From assembly GCA_021818665.1 (NCBI GenBank), contig JAKATQ010000009.1, forward strand, positions 1 to 24,784: a DNA stretch of 24,784 bases, written 5' to 3'. Positions 1 to 6,429 of the stretch are shown piece by piece. The stretch comes from Nanobdellota archaeon. Lineage in GTDB: Archaea > Nanobdellota > Nanobdellia > Parvarchaeales > Parvarchaeaceae. Within the stretch, counting starts at the first letter, position 1. The number at the start of each line of letters is the position of its first letter. Made by a program: the position numbers and the translations under genes. The notes beneath the pieces are model-generated. The model saw nothing but the letters and a program-made list of their open reading frames with translations, was not told the origin of the DNA and ran no database searches.

Positions 1-366
1 ACGGCATACGGACATCCCAGAGGCATCGATAGCCAGCAGCCTTCCTTTCCTATGCCGCTTCCCTAACGTCCATTTGACGTCCAGGCGGTAAAGCCTCCTG
101 CTTATCGTAGTATGGTCTGGAGACCCCCCGTATATCCGCTTCACTAAAGCCTCCGTGGGTATCAGCTTGTCGCAGAATACGAACCTCAACGCGCTTATCC
201 TGAGGATAAGCTCATCGGAATAAGAGAAGGGTCTTCCCTCCTTGTCTTCGTTCATGGAAAGGAGCGCTTTGCGCTCCTTTTGTCTCCAGTCGACTATATT
301 ACCTATCACTGCCCCATATCTTTGGAGGCGAAGATCCCTTGCCATATGGTTTACCCCGTTTGTCAA
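1..366 (-). CDS. IS5-like DDE transposase, N-terminal part (runs off left edge)
   Basis: An open minus-strand frame of 122 codons enters from the left edge. It contains a helical N-terminal segment with YSDELILRIS and PDHTTISRRL, the layout seen in IS5-family transposases (YSD..., then PDxTTxSRR). This is followed by LLAIDASGM, which fits the first catalytic Asp of the DDE triad (codon at bases 25-27). The rest of the catalytic domain lies outside the window. I chose the TTG at 366 because GGGGAGG (bases 372-378) sits 5 nt upstream. An ATG at 345 is the alternative, and a stop in frame closes the region further upstream. A Shine-Dalgarno here differs from the leaderless host genes and fits a mobile origin. 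The family name is recognised from motif layout, not a search. Whether the element is intact cannot be seen. Confidence 0.75.
   Translation of the reverse strand, partial: MTNGVNHMARDLRLQRYGAVIGNIVDWRQKERKALLSMNEDKEGRPFSYSDELILRISALRFVFCDKLIPTEALVKRIYGGSPDHTTISRRLYRLDVKWTLGKRHRKGRLLAIDASGMSVCR
258..280. repeat. Perfect 10-bp inverted repeat inside the transposase gene
   Basis: AAAGGAGCGC (258-267) and GCGCTCCTTT (271-280) are perfectly complementary around a 3-nt spacer. In the minus-strand mRNA this forms a strong hairpin about 90 nt into the coding region. It sits inside coding sequence (codons for KERKAL), so it could be chance, a translation brake, or a structural feature of the element. 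Confidence 0.6.
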
Positions 367-371
367 GGTAG

Positions 372-378
372 CCTCCCC
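372..378 (-). promoter_or_regulatory. Shine-Dalgarno sequence of the transposase
   Basis: GGGGAGG on the minus strand lies 5 nt before the TTG at 366 and decides that start. It is one of only two clear Shine-Dalgarno sequences noticed in the window. Confidence 0.5.
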
Positions 379-471
379 TTTCTACCAGGTTAGCGCAATC
401 AGACGCCATATACGAAGACGCAGGCGCTCTTAGAACAAGTAGTTATGCACACGTCTAGTTGCAAAAGAAAG

Positions 472-480
472 TTTTAAATA
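472..480 (+). promoter_or_regulatory. Box A/TATA of the 505 gene
   Basis: TTTTAAATA is centred about 28 nt before the ATG at 505, which predicts a leaderless or nearly leaderless transcript. Confidence 0.55.
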
Positions 481-504
481 GAAAATAAGTTCTAGATACG
501 GCTT

Positions 505-1032
505 ATGGAACTAAAGGAAACATTAGAACACTTGCTTAGCAAACGCTTCAGCGGGGAATTTTGGGGCAGAGACGAGCAAGCGAACAGGATGCTTCAATAC
601 GTTATACCAATCGGAGACTATGGAACTCTCGATAAACAAGGCAAAGCATCAATAATAGAATACAGCCGTGTATACCCTGAGGGCGGTAAACTTTATGGAG
701 ATGAGCGTGGATTGCTCGATCCTACTGATATAATCAAAATGGCACATGAAGATCCAACAATAGTCACTAGCTTAGAAATGAATCTCAGAACTTACCCTAA
801 TGAAGAAGAGTATACCATAACAATAAAGACTGAAGACTTCAAAAGATTTCATGTGGATTGTAAACATGTAGACACTGTAGCGCGTTATGCAACGTTTTCT
901 TTTCGGATTAAGGGCACTGAAATCTCTCCCGACACACTTAAAATAGAAGAATATGCATTTGGCAATGGCGCTAACTGCATATCCCAAAAAACAGCGCACA
1001 AAATCCACTTTATACCTGCGAATCTATTATAG
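505..1032 (+). CDS. Hypothetical protein, 175 aa
   Basis: A 175-residue soluble protein without signal peptide or membrane segment; I do not recognise the family. It is mixed charge and rich in beta-prone stretches, for example YTITIKTEDF and YATFSFRIKG. A TATA-like box about 28 nt upstream supports the ATG and suggests expression. It is a single gene between the transposase and a small acidic ORF. A short hairpin about 25 nt after the stop may help end the transcript. Its base composition is somewhat more AT-rich than the uvr region, so it may belong to accessory DNA beside the insertion sequence. The function is unknown; only the reading frame and promoter support it being real. Confidence 0.7.
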   Translation: MELKETLEHLLSKRFSGEFWGRDEQANRMLQYVIPIGDYGTLDKQGKASIIEYSRVYPEGGKLYGDERGLLDPTDIIKMAHEDPTIVTSLEMNLRTYPNEEEYTITIKTEDFKRFHVDCKHVDTVARYATFSFRIKGTEISPDTLKIEEYAFGNGANCISQKTAHKIHFIPANLL

Positions 1033-1054
1033 GCATAAGAGAAAATCTGGAGTA

Positions 1055-1070
1055 GTTGCTTAAAAGCAAC
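1055..1070 (+). terminator. Possible hairpin terminator after the 505 gene
   Basis: GTTGCT (1055-1060) pairs with AGCAAC (1065-1070) around TAAA, and a T-run (GAATTTTTC) follows 9 nt later. It is weak: the stem is short and archaeal termination mainly needs T-tracts. Confidence 0.25.
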
Positions 1071-1171
1071 GGCGCGGACGAATTTTTCATAGAGATAGAA
1101 AAACGGAAAAATGGAACCATAGCAGAACATGCCAGCAGATACTATATTAATGTGCAAAGACCCAGATAGGA

Positions 1172-1181
1172 AAAATATTAA
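1172..1181 (+). promoter_or_regulatory. Possible TATA box of the small acidic ORF
   Basis: AAAATATTAA lies about 38 nt before the ATG at 1215, giving a predicted leader of roughly 10 nt. AGGAA 3 nt before the ATG is a poor ribosome-binding site. Confidence 0.35.
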
Positions 1182-1214
1182 TACACAAAAAATGCAACTA
1201 TCAATATAGGAAAT

Positions 1215-1388
1215 ATGGCTAAAAAGAAGAAGACAGAAGAGATCGGTGACGACGAGAAAGAAGATAAAGAGGACGTCTCGGAAACAAAGGACGAGACGCA
1301 CGAGCTCGAAGAAGAAGAGGACGAGGACCTCGAGTTCGATGAAGACGAAGAAGCCAGCCAGGAAGAAGAGACAGAAGAAGAAGTTTGA
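1215..1388 (+). CDS. Small highly acidic protein, 57 aa
   Basis: The frame encodes 57 residues: a lysine-rich start (MAKKKKTEE) followed by long Glu/Asp tracts such as ELEEEEDEDLEFDEDEE, ending EETEEEV before TGA at 1386-1388. It is probably intrinsically disordered, with hydrophobic residues nearly absent. A TATA-like element upstream supports transcription. The opposite strand is open here too, but only as a mirror of the GAA/GAC repeats. Acidic tails like this occur in RNA polymerase accessory subunits and nucleic-acid mimics, but nothing specific identifies it. Low complexity makes any homology claim unsafe. Confidence 0.6.
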   Translation: MAKKKKTEEIGDDEKEDKEDVSETKDETHELEEEEDEDLEFDEDEEASQEEETEEEV

Positions 1389-1422
1389 AATAAGCTTTTA
1401 GTATCAGCACGTCTTTACCGCT

Positions 1423-1887
1423 TTACAGCTTGTGGATTAGTTTTGTAAGTGAGCTCTCCGAGTTTTCGTGCTTTTCTTCCGGAGGGCGCCCTGCTATGTC
1501 TACGCCAGCTTCTTTCCTGAATACTTCCACGACTTGCTCCGCGGCTTTTTCCAGCCTTTCGGTAGAATGCTCTCCGTTTGCTACCCCTTCGAATAGTCCT
1601 TGGAGCTCCTTGAACCCGTGCCTTTTGGAAAGTTCTATGAGCCTTTCAAGCGAAGACTTGAGGTCTTTGTCTTTTTTCAGCGGGAAAAGCGCCCCGATGA
1701 GCCTGGCCATCTGCATCCGCTCGATTTCGGTCCTTTCAGCCTTTACTATGAGTTCTTTTAGGTGGTCAGAATCGAGCTCCTTCGTCAGGACTTCCAGGCT
1801 CTTTTTAGCGTCACCGGCTCCCTTTTCTTTCTTGTGCGGCTTTGGAACCGCCCGGTGTTTTGCAGCGCCATGGGCTCTTTTTGGCAT
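1423..1887 (-). CDS. Hypothetical helical protein, 154 aa
   Basis: The start was placed at the ATG at 1887 (MPKRAHGAAK). The longer frame to 1920 would place the TATA box inside the coding region. The N-terminal ~30 residues are basic (KRAHGAAKHRAVPKPHKKEK) and nucleic-acid-binding in character. The rest is predominantly charged helix with heptad-like Leu spacing, for example LTKELDSDHLKELIVKAE and LERLIELSKRHGFKELQGL. There is no membrane segment. The basic tail plus helices could suit an RNA/DNA-associated or ribosome-associated protein, but I do not recognise a family. The neighbouring exporter gene lies upstream on the same strand, but this gene has its own promoter. Confidence 0.7.
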   Translation of the reverse strand: MPKRAHGAAKHRAVPKPHKKEKGAGDAKKSLEVLTKELDSDHLKELIVKAERTEIERMQMARLIGALFPLKKDKDLKSSLERLIELSKRHGFKELQGLFEGVANGEHSTERLEKAAEQVVEVFRKEAGVDIAGRPPEEKHENSESSLTKLIHKL

Positions 1888-1909
1888 ATATATGGATAAG
1901 CCACGGGCA

Positions 1910-1917
1910 TATTTAAG
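1910..1917 (-). promoter_or_regulatory. Box A/TATA of the 1423-1887 gene
   Basis: CTTAAATA on the minus strand is centred 26 nt before the ATG at 1887. This fixes that start and predicts a leaderless mRNA. Confidence 0.6.
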
Positions 1918-1938
1918 CATTAAATCCAGCCGGGGCCC

Positions 1939-2796
1939 CTAGGCCCTTATCAGCGTCGTAGCCACGGTCAAAACGCCCAATAGTATCGCCGTTGCGGCGA
2001 TGAGCCGCTTGCCGCCGCCGGACCCGAGTCTTGTAGTTATGCGGGGTCCTATCTGCGAGCCTATCACCGCTCCGATGCCAAGTCCGGCTATTATGACGTA
2101 ATCAGATATGCTATTGGTAAGAAGATACAGGCCGAAGCCGACCATGTTTATGATCGCGACAGAGAACACGGTGACCCCGACGGAGTCCCTTATCCCATGA
2201 CCGGAGGCCAGCAAGCCCGTCGTCGCTACGGTGCCGTATCCGCTGCCGCCTAGTGCCTTGTTGAATCCGCTGATTATGCTCAGACCGAATAACCTCGCCC
2301 ACGAGAAGACCAATTTAGGCCTAGCGAGGATGAGCAGTCCTATCGCCACGACCAGCGTGCCTATGTACAGGTTTACGTACGTGCTCGGCAGCCGTATGGC
2401 CAGCAGGACGCCGATAACGGCGCCGACGACGCCGAACCCGACGAGGCTAATGGCCATCTTTGAGTTTTTCCCCTTGAAATTCAGCAGATCGATGTTCTTA
2501 TAGCGGCGGTGGACGAAGCTGCCGACGCCGGCAGAGAGCAGCTGGGCGAGGAGTATCGCCGGCACCACGTTCTTAGACGAAAAGCCGGATATCAGCAGGA
2601 CCGGCGTCCCTATCGTGCCAAAGCCCATCCCGACGGACGTGTCGACCAGCGCGAGGGAGAAGCCCAAGACTACTAGCAGCGCGTCCACCGGGCTTTTGGT
2701 GTAGTATAGTACGACGTACGAGGCGATGGCCAGGGCGGCAAACGTAGCCGCCAGCAGGACGGCCACCCGCCGGGGGTTTAGGAGTCTGGTGTCCAT
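1939..2796 (-). CDS. TauE/SafE (TSUP) family membrane exporter
   Basis: A 285-aa polytopic membrane protein with about 8 hydrophobic helices. It carries the two family half-repeats: VDTSVGMGFGTIGTPVLL near residues 51-68 and SGFNKALGGSGYGTVAT near 176-192. Both match the D/N-x-x-x-G-x-G-x-G...P pattern of the sulfite exporter TauE/SafE (TSUP) family, whose members move sulfite, sulfoacetate, sulfonates or other small organic anions across the cytoplasmic membrane. The substrate cannot be read from sequence. It is divergent from the arginase gene with 93 bp between them. The gene is GC-rich relative to neighbours (many GCC/GCG codons), which may hint at recent acquisition. The family call is firm; the substrate is unknown. 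Confidence 0.88.
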   Translation of the reverse strand: MDTRLLNPRRVAVLLAATFAALAIASYVVLYYTKSPVDALLVVLGFSLALVDTSVGMGFGTIGTPVLLISGFSSKNVVPAILLAQLLSAGVGSFVHRRYKNIDLLNFKGKNSKMAISLVGFGVVGAVIGVLLAIRLPSTYVNLYIGTLVVAIGLLILARPKLVFSWARLFGLSIISGFNKALGGSGYGTVATTGLLASGHGIRDSVGVTVFSVAIINMVGFGLYLLTNSISDYVIIAGLGIGAVIGSQIGPRITTRLGSGGGKRLIAATAILLGVLTVATTLIRA

Positions 2797-2823
2797 ATTA
2801 ATTACATATAATTATAAGTAATT

Positions 2824-2833
2824 GTATATAAAG
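2824..2833 (-). promoter_or_regulatory. TATA box of the TauE/SafE gene
   Basis: CTTTATATAC on the minus strand lies about 33 nt before the ATG at 2796, implying a leader of a few nucleotides. Confidence 0.5.
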
Positions 2834-2861
2834 ATATCCCCCGCCCGTTCCATACAAAAGC

Positions 2862-2870
2862 AATAATATG
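2862..2870 (+). promoter_or_regulatory. TATA-like box of the arginase gene
   Basis: AATAATATG is centred about 25 nt before the ATG at 2890. Confidence 0.45.
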
Positions 2871-2889
2871 GCCGTAGCATTATCTATCT

Positions 2890-3771
2890 ATGCGACCGGT
2901 CATAGAAGTGATAGGCGTGTCCAGCTCCCTAGGTGGGAATGTGAGGGGCTCAGAACTCGGGCCTTCAGCCATAAAAAGAGCTGGCCTGACAAGTTCGCTG
3001 GAAGAACTGGGGCTTAAGGTAAAAGACTATGGCAACATAAAGCCGTCCAAGCGGAGCAGGAGAAAGGATGATCCAAAGGCAAAAAACCTGGTAGACATAT
3101 TACACGAGAGCAAGCAGATAGCCGAGGCGGTCTACAGATGCATAAAGGCGGGCAGATTCCCCCTGTTGCTTGGAGGAGACCATTCGATGGCGATAGGTTC
3201 GATAAGTGGCTTCTCAAGGGCGTTCGATAACTTCGTCGGCGTCATATATTTCGATGCCCACGGTGACTTCAACACTCCGCAGACGACGCCCAGCGGGAAC
3301 GTGCATGGCATGCCATTGGCGTTGGTGTCCGGCCAGTACGGTATACCGGCACTTAGCATGCAGGATCCGATCGACCCGACGAAGATAGCGATAGTGGGCA
3401 TGAGGTCCGTGGATCCCGCGGAGTCGGGGCTGATGAAAAAAGCCGGCGTTGTCGTAGTGGACATGAAAGAAATAAAATCGAAAGGGATAATATACTCGAT
3501 AACAGACGTCATAAAGCGCGTAGCGGACAACGGTAGGAGCGTCCATCTAAGCGTCGACATAGACGTGCTAGACCCGACTTATGCGCAGGGCACAGGTACG
3601 CCGGTACCCGGAGGCATGTCTTTGCAGGACCTAAAAAATGCGCTGTCTTTGCTCGGAGTATCCGGCTGCGTGCGCTCCCTAGAGATAGCGGAGGTCAATC
3701 CGTTAAAGGACCCGAGTGGTGCTACTGTGTCTGCAGCGGTGGAGCTGATAAAGGCGTTCTTCAGTCTGTAA
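2890..3771 (+). CDS. Arginase-family ureohydrolase, probably arginase
   Basis: A 293-aa ureohydrolase. The binuclear manganese ligands are visible: GGDHS at 95-99 (H98), DAHGD at 122-126 (D122, H124, D126) and SVDIDVLDP at 221-229 (D223, D225). The catalytic His is H139 and the C-terminal Glu is E268 in EIAEVNP. The loop after DAHGD reads FNTPQTTPSGNVHGMP, with Asn128 and Ser135 at the positions that bind the alpha-carboxylate and amino group of arginine in true arginases. I therefore favour arginase (arginine to ornithine plus urea) over agmatinase. The N-terminal GGNVRGSELGPSAIKRAGL is also arginase-like. No partner genes for urea or ornithine use are nearby, so the role (nitrogen recycling, acid or polyamine metabolism) is open. 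Confidence 0.88.
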   Translation: MRPVIEVIGVSSSLGGNVRGSELGPSAIKRAGLTSSLEELGLKVKDYGNIKPSKRSRRKDDPKAKNLVDILHESKQIAEAVYRCIKAGRFPLLLGGDHSMAIGSISGFSRAFDNFVGVIYFDAHGDFNTPQTTPSGNVHGMPLALVSGQYGIPALSMQDPIDPTKIAIVGMRSVDPAESGLMKKAGVVVVDMKEIKSKGIIYSITDVIKRVADNGRSVHLSVDIDVLDPTYAQGTGTPVPGGMSLQDLKNALSLLGVSGCVRSLEIAEVNPLKDPSGATVSAAVELIKAFFSL

Positions 3772-3786
3772 AATCCCGGCGAGAAG

Positions 3787-3794
3787 CTTTTTAA
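3787..3794 (+). promoter_or_regulatory. Box A/TATA of the Nudix gene
   Basis: CTTTTTAA is centred 26 nt before the ATG at 3817. This argues against the upstream GTG at 3799 as start. Confidence 0.5.
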
Positions 3795-3816
3795 CACGGT
3801 GCAGTTTTTAATCGGA

Positions 3817-4296
3817 ATGGGAGATCGACAGGAATTCGCTTTTGTAGGCGTCGACCCGATAATCCTTACGAAGGACAACAAGGTAGTCCTAGCTCTCAGG
3901 GGAAACGACGCGGCCGTCGACGCGGGGAAATGGCACATCCCAGGGGGCCTCGTGAAGCACGGTGAGAGGATAACTGCGACGCTAAAACGCATAGCCAAGG
4001 AGAAGACCGGCCTGGACATAGAACTGCTTTATCCAGGAGACCTGACAAAATCGTTCATCGGGATGTACGATGACCCATCCAGAGACTCGCGATTCCACGA
4101 CATAGCCCTGTCGTTTCTCTGTGAGATAACCGGAGGACAGACGAATGCCGGGCTTAAGATTGCGGAAGTGAAGGCTTTCGACTTCGATGCCGCTGAAAAG
4201 CTCGACATGGCGCTCGACCACAAGACGATACTGAACGATGCGCTGAAGCGGCTTAACAGGAAGCTTCCCTTCTCCAAGAGGCGGCTGTCGGTATGA
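3817..4296 (+). CDS. Nudix-fold protein with degenerate Nudix box
   Basis: A 159-aa Nudix-fold protein; the start at 3817 is set by the TATA box. The core GKWHIPGGLV leads into the Nudix segment G44-x5-E50-x7-R58. The following motif reads RIAKEKTGL instead of REUxEExGU: the general-base Glu is Ile59 and one metal-binding Glu is Lys63, while E62 and G65 remain. Nudix enzymes hydrolyse nucleoside diphosphates linked to another moiety, but this one may have altered or lost activity or use other acidic residues. The N-terminal VGVDPIILTKDNKVVLALRG resembles the substrate strand of sugar-nucleotide and ADP-ribose hydrolases. It sits between arginase and a DNA glycosylase, each with its own promoter, so no operon role is implied. 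Confidence 0.8.
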   Translation: MGDRQEFAFVGVDPIILTKDNKVVLALRGNDAAVDAGKWHIPGGLVKHGERITATLKRIAKEKTGLDIELLYPGDLTKSFIGMYDDPSRDSRFHDIALSFLCEITGGQTNAGLKIAEVKAFDFDAAEKLDMALDHKTILNDALKRLNRKLPFSKRRLSV

Positions 4297-4303
4297 CAGT
4301 ACG

Positions 4304-4311
4304 CTTTTAAG
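4304..4311 (+). promoter_or_regulatory. Box A/TATA of the DNA glycosylase gene
   Basis: CTTTTAAG ends 18 nt before the ATG at 4329, consistent with a leaderless transcript. Confidence 0.45.
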
Positions 4312-4328
4312 GCGCGGCATCATTCGAT

Positions 4329-4997
4329 ATGGCAAGATTCGATTCGCTCGCCGACAGAAAAACGTGGGCGAAAGGCATGCGCCTTCTGAAAAAGAACGAC
4401 CGCGTGCTCAGGAGACTCATAGAGAAGACCGGCCCAATAAAACAGGATCTGCACAAGAACTATTTCGGCACTCTCACAAGGTCCATAATATCGCAGCAGA
4501 TATCGGGCGCAGCCGCAAATTCCATACTCAGACGACTCAAGCACATATATGGCGGGAAGATGCCTACGCCGACGGAATATCTAAGGACGGACAAAAGAAG
4601 GCTAAGAGCCGCAGGATTGTCGCCACAGAAGACGGCGTACATAAAAGACCTGTCAGAAAAGATAGAAAGCGGCGCGGTGGAGCTGAGGAGATTCTACGAG
4701 CTGCCGGACGAAGACGTGATAAGAGAACTGGACGAGGTAAAAGGGATAGGCAGATGGACGGCGGAGATGTTCCTTATGTTCAGCCTCGGCAGGACGGACG
4801 TGCTGCCGGTAGACGACCTCGGCTTTAGGAAAGCCGTGCAGAGAGTGTATCACCTAAAGGAGCTACCAGGTAAAGAAAAGATCGAAGCGCTGGCGGACAA
4901 GTGGCGCCCTTATAGGTCCATAGCGACCATATATCTGTGGAACAGCTCCGGAGAGGAGCCGTGGAAGCCGGAGCATACGGATGTAAAGAGCGGATAG
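4329..4997 (+). CDS. HhH-GPD DNA glycosylase, AlkA-like (3-methyladenine type)
   Basis: A 222-aa base-excision repair glycosylase. The N-terminal helical part has FGTLTRSIISQQISGAAA (46-63), the IxxQQxS signature of AlkA-type 3-methyladenine glycosylases. The helix-hairpin-helix is LDEVKGIGRWTAEMFL (134-149). It is followed by the catalytic Asp in LPVDDLGFRKAV (D162 or D163). No C-terminal iron-sulfur cysteines are present, which argues against the EndoIII/MutY branch. It removes alkylated bases from DNA, giving an abasic site for later processing. The length fits the compact bacterial/archaeal AlkA form lacking the E. coli N-terminal domain. Its own TATA box suggests single-gene expression. 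Confidence 0.9.
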   Translation: MARFDSLADRKTWAKGMRLLKKNDRVLRRLIEKTGPIKQDLHKNYFGTLTRSIISQQISGAAANSILRRLKHIYGGKMPTPTEYLRTDKRRLRAAGLSPQKTAYIKDLSEKIESGAVELRRFYELPDEDVIRELDEVKGIGRWTAEMFLMFSLGRTDVLPVDDLGFRKAVQRVYHLKELPGKEKIEALADKWRPYRSIATIYLWNSSGEEPWKPEHTDVKSG

Positions 4998-5123
4998 CGT
5001 AGACGGCGCAAAGCGACAGTAAAAGTTATTATTAGTAGTCCGAAATTATATTGTATGTTACTTAAAGATCTAAATTTTTCATAGCCTTTTAAAACAGGGC
5101 TTAACATCGACTTTCAATAAACA

Positions 5124-5131
5124 AATAAAAG
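5124..5131 (+). promoter_or_regulatory. Possible TATA box of the 5164 gene
   Basis: AATAAAAG lies about 37 nt before the ATG at 5164. The 166-bp gap before this gene is AT-rich and otherwise shows no gene. Confidence 0.25.
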
Positions 5132-5163
5132 CAGGGAATGTGTAACTCACCTTATAATAAACC

Positions 5164-5376
5164 ATGGAATGGAAGCACAGAGCGCACGAAATACTGATGG
5201 GTACAGTGGTTTTTGCGACATTTTCTTTAATCGCCCTAATGGCACTACTTCTGGATAATATCGCTTTTATATTCATAGGCTGGCTTTTGACTCTCGGCCT
5301 TATAAGGATTTATGCTCTGTGGGTAGTGGCGGAGAGAAAGAACAGGGAATACGAGAAAAACAAGGGTAAAAAATGA
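5164..5376 (+). CDS. Small two-helix membrane protein, 70 aa
   Basis: A 70-aa protein with two hydrophobic segments, about residues 10-30 (LMGTVVFATFSLIALMALLL) and 33-53. A charged lysine/glutamate-rich C-terminus (AERKNREYEKNKGKK) follows and probably faces the cytoplasm. No family is recognised. Its stop codon TGA lies immediately after an A6 run and overlaps an ATG as ATGA (5373-5376). One base fewer in that A6 run would fuse this frame to the long downstream frame at 5372-6133, so this may be the N-terminal anchor of a larger frameshifted protein rather than a complete gene. Confidence 0.6.
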   Translation: MEWKHRAHEILMGTVVFATFSLIALMALLLDNIAFIFIGWLLTLGLIRIYALWVVAERKNREYEKNKGKK

Positions 5377-6133
5377 TGGAATACCAGATACCAGAACAGT
5401 CGAAAGAGCTCCAGTACAGCCCCTGCACGGCTTAGGACATCTTCTCAATCCGTTTGGAAACGGCGTCAATTGGCAGAAGCAGATATGGGAAGACATACTG
5501 AAACTCCATTATGGGATAATAAACGAAGGTGGGTTCATACAAAAGTATTCCAACTTTTATGCGATATCCAAGCTGAGTGTGTCATCCAAGGACATAATGA
5601 GAAGGTTCAAATCGTTCAACAAGGGAAGGACCTATGATAAACAGATAAAACCGTTCAATTTCTTCCTGATAGGGATAGGCAATAACAAAGACATCAAGCC
5701 GATAGCACCTTTTTCGAAGGAACCGCAGGAAGCTGTCCACAAGCCAGTCATAGATTACAAAAGCGGCAAGATACTGCAAGGGATAAAATACTGGAAAAGA
5801 CTGGGTGATGTCCTAGTTTCATATATAAACCACAAAGAATCAAAGATGGATGGCAGCATAGGTATATTAGAACGCAGGCATCTAAACGTAAGTGACTTCG
5901 TATACATTGGTAAGGAAGCGAGCAACCTCGAAAGGACTGGAGTACTTAAGGACATAAGATATGAGGCATACATTAGTGATAAAGGTACATCAGAAAGAAT
6001 AAAATCTATGAGCATTGAAGAAGCGAAGAATCTCGGAATACCAAGAAGAACATTTTATAGACTAAAGAAAAACGTAAAATATAATAAAAGAATTATTTTG
6101 CGCCAGAGGACAAAATTAAAATTAAATAAGTAG
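5373..6133 (+). pseudogene. Frameshifted or 5'-broken gene with C-terminal HTH
   Basis: A frame open from 5327 to the stop at 6131-6133 gives clearly protein-like sequence, including PLHGLGHLLNPFGNG, ISKLSVSSKDIMRRFKSF and IKPFNFFLIGIGNNKDIKPI. It has no ATG, GTG or TTG before the GTG at 5579, well inside the conserved-looking region. The natural start would be the ATG at 5373, which overlaps the previous stop as ATGA, but that frame hits TAG at 5433. Either a frameshift lies between 5373 and 5433, or a single-base change in the A6 run at 5368-5373 split a fusion with the membrane ORF upstream. The C-terminus EEAKNLGIPRRTFYRLKKN is a helix-turn-helix-like segment. The last ~60 residues become very AT-rich and lysine-rich. 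The family is not recognised; DNA binding is inferred only from the HTH. Confidence 0.6.
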
Positions 6134-6171
6134 TCATTATATTGATTAGTAAATTATACATTTATGTAGGT

Positions 6172-6182
6172 AAAATATAATT
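6172..6182 (+). promoter_or_regulatory. TATA box of the zinc-ribbon gene
   Basis: AAAATATAATT is centred 25 nt before the ATG at 6202. Confidence 0.45.
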
Positions 6183-6201
6183 TAGTAATAATAAATTAAA
6201 T

Positions 6202-6414
6202 ATGGTAAAAAATTTCGAACTTAGATATGAAGATTATGAAAAAGCCAGAAAGAAAGGATATGGAATATGGTTTTGTAAAAAATGTGGTAACATTGCTGAA
6301 ACAGAACATAACAAACCAGAATGCCATTTGTGTGAAGACTGGAATGGATGCGATAGAGACTGCAGGTTAAGCAGGATTTATTGTACAAAATGCAATATAA
6401 GTGAGAAAGTATAG
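6202..6414 (+). CDS. Small double zinc-ribbon-like protein, 70 aa
   Basis: A 70-residue protein with eight cysteines in four pairs: C25-x2-C28, C41-x2-C44, C50-x3-C54 and C61-x2-C64. This pattern can bind two zinc ions, with FCKKCGN as a classic zinc-ribbon knuckle. Short basic and aromatic N-terminal sequence (ELRYEDYEKARKKGYGIW) precedes it. Such proteins often bind nucleic acid or act as adaptor subunits, but the partner is unknown. It lies in an AT-rich patch between a broken gene and a membrane protein on the opposite strand, with its own TATA box, so it is probably accessory DNA. The function is not assigned. Confidence 0.65.
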   Translation: MVKNFELRYEDYEKARKKGYGIWFCKKCGNIAETEHNKPECHLCEDWNGCDRDCRLSRIYCTKCNISEKV

Positions 6415-6429
6415 ATTATACTTAGCATG

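Noticed and set aside
242..433. Plus-strand open frame across the left end
   Set aside because: It mirrors the minus-strand transposase gene, which has recognisable DDE-family motifs and a Shine-Dalgarno.
885..1410. Minus-strand hydrophobic and leucine/arginine-rich frames
   Set aside because: They are antisense to the 505 gene and to the GAA/GAC repeats of the acidic ORF; composition, not coding, explains them.
1430..1942. Plus-strand frame opposite the helical protein
   Set aside because: Ser/Phe/Cys-rich composition is typical of antisense to Glu/Lys-rich helices, and the minus-strand gene has a correct promoter.
2890..3771. Agmatinase (speB) assignment for the ureohydrolase
   Set aside because: The Asn and Ser in the NTPxTxPSGN loop match arginine-binding positions of arginases, so arginase is preferred, though not proven.
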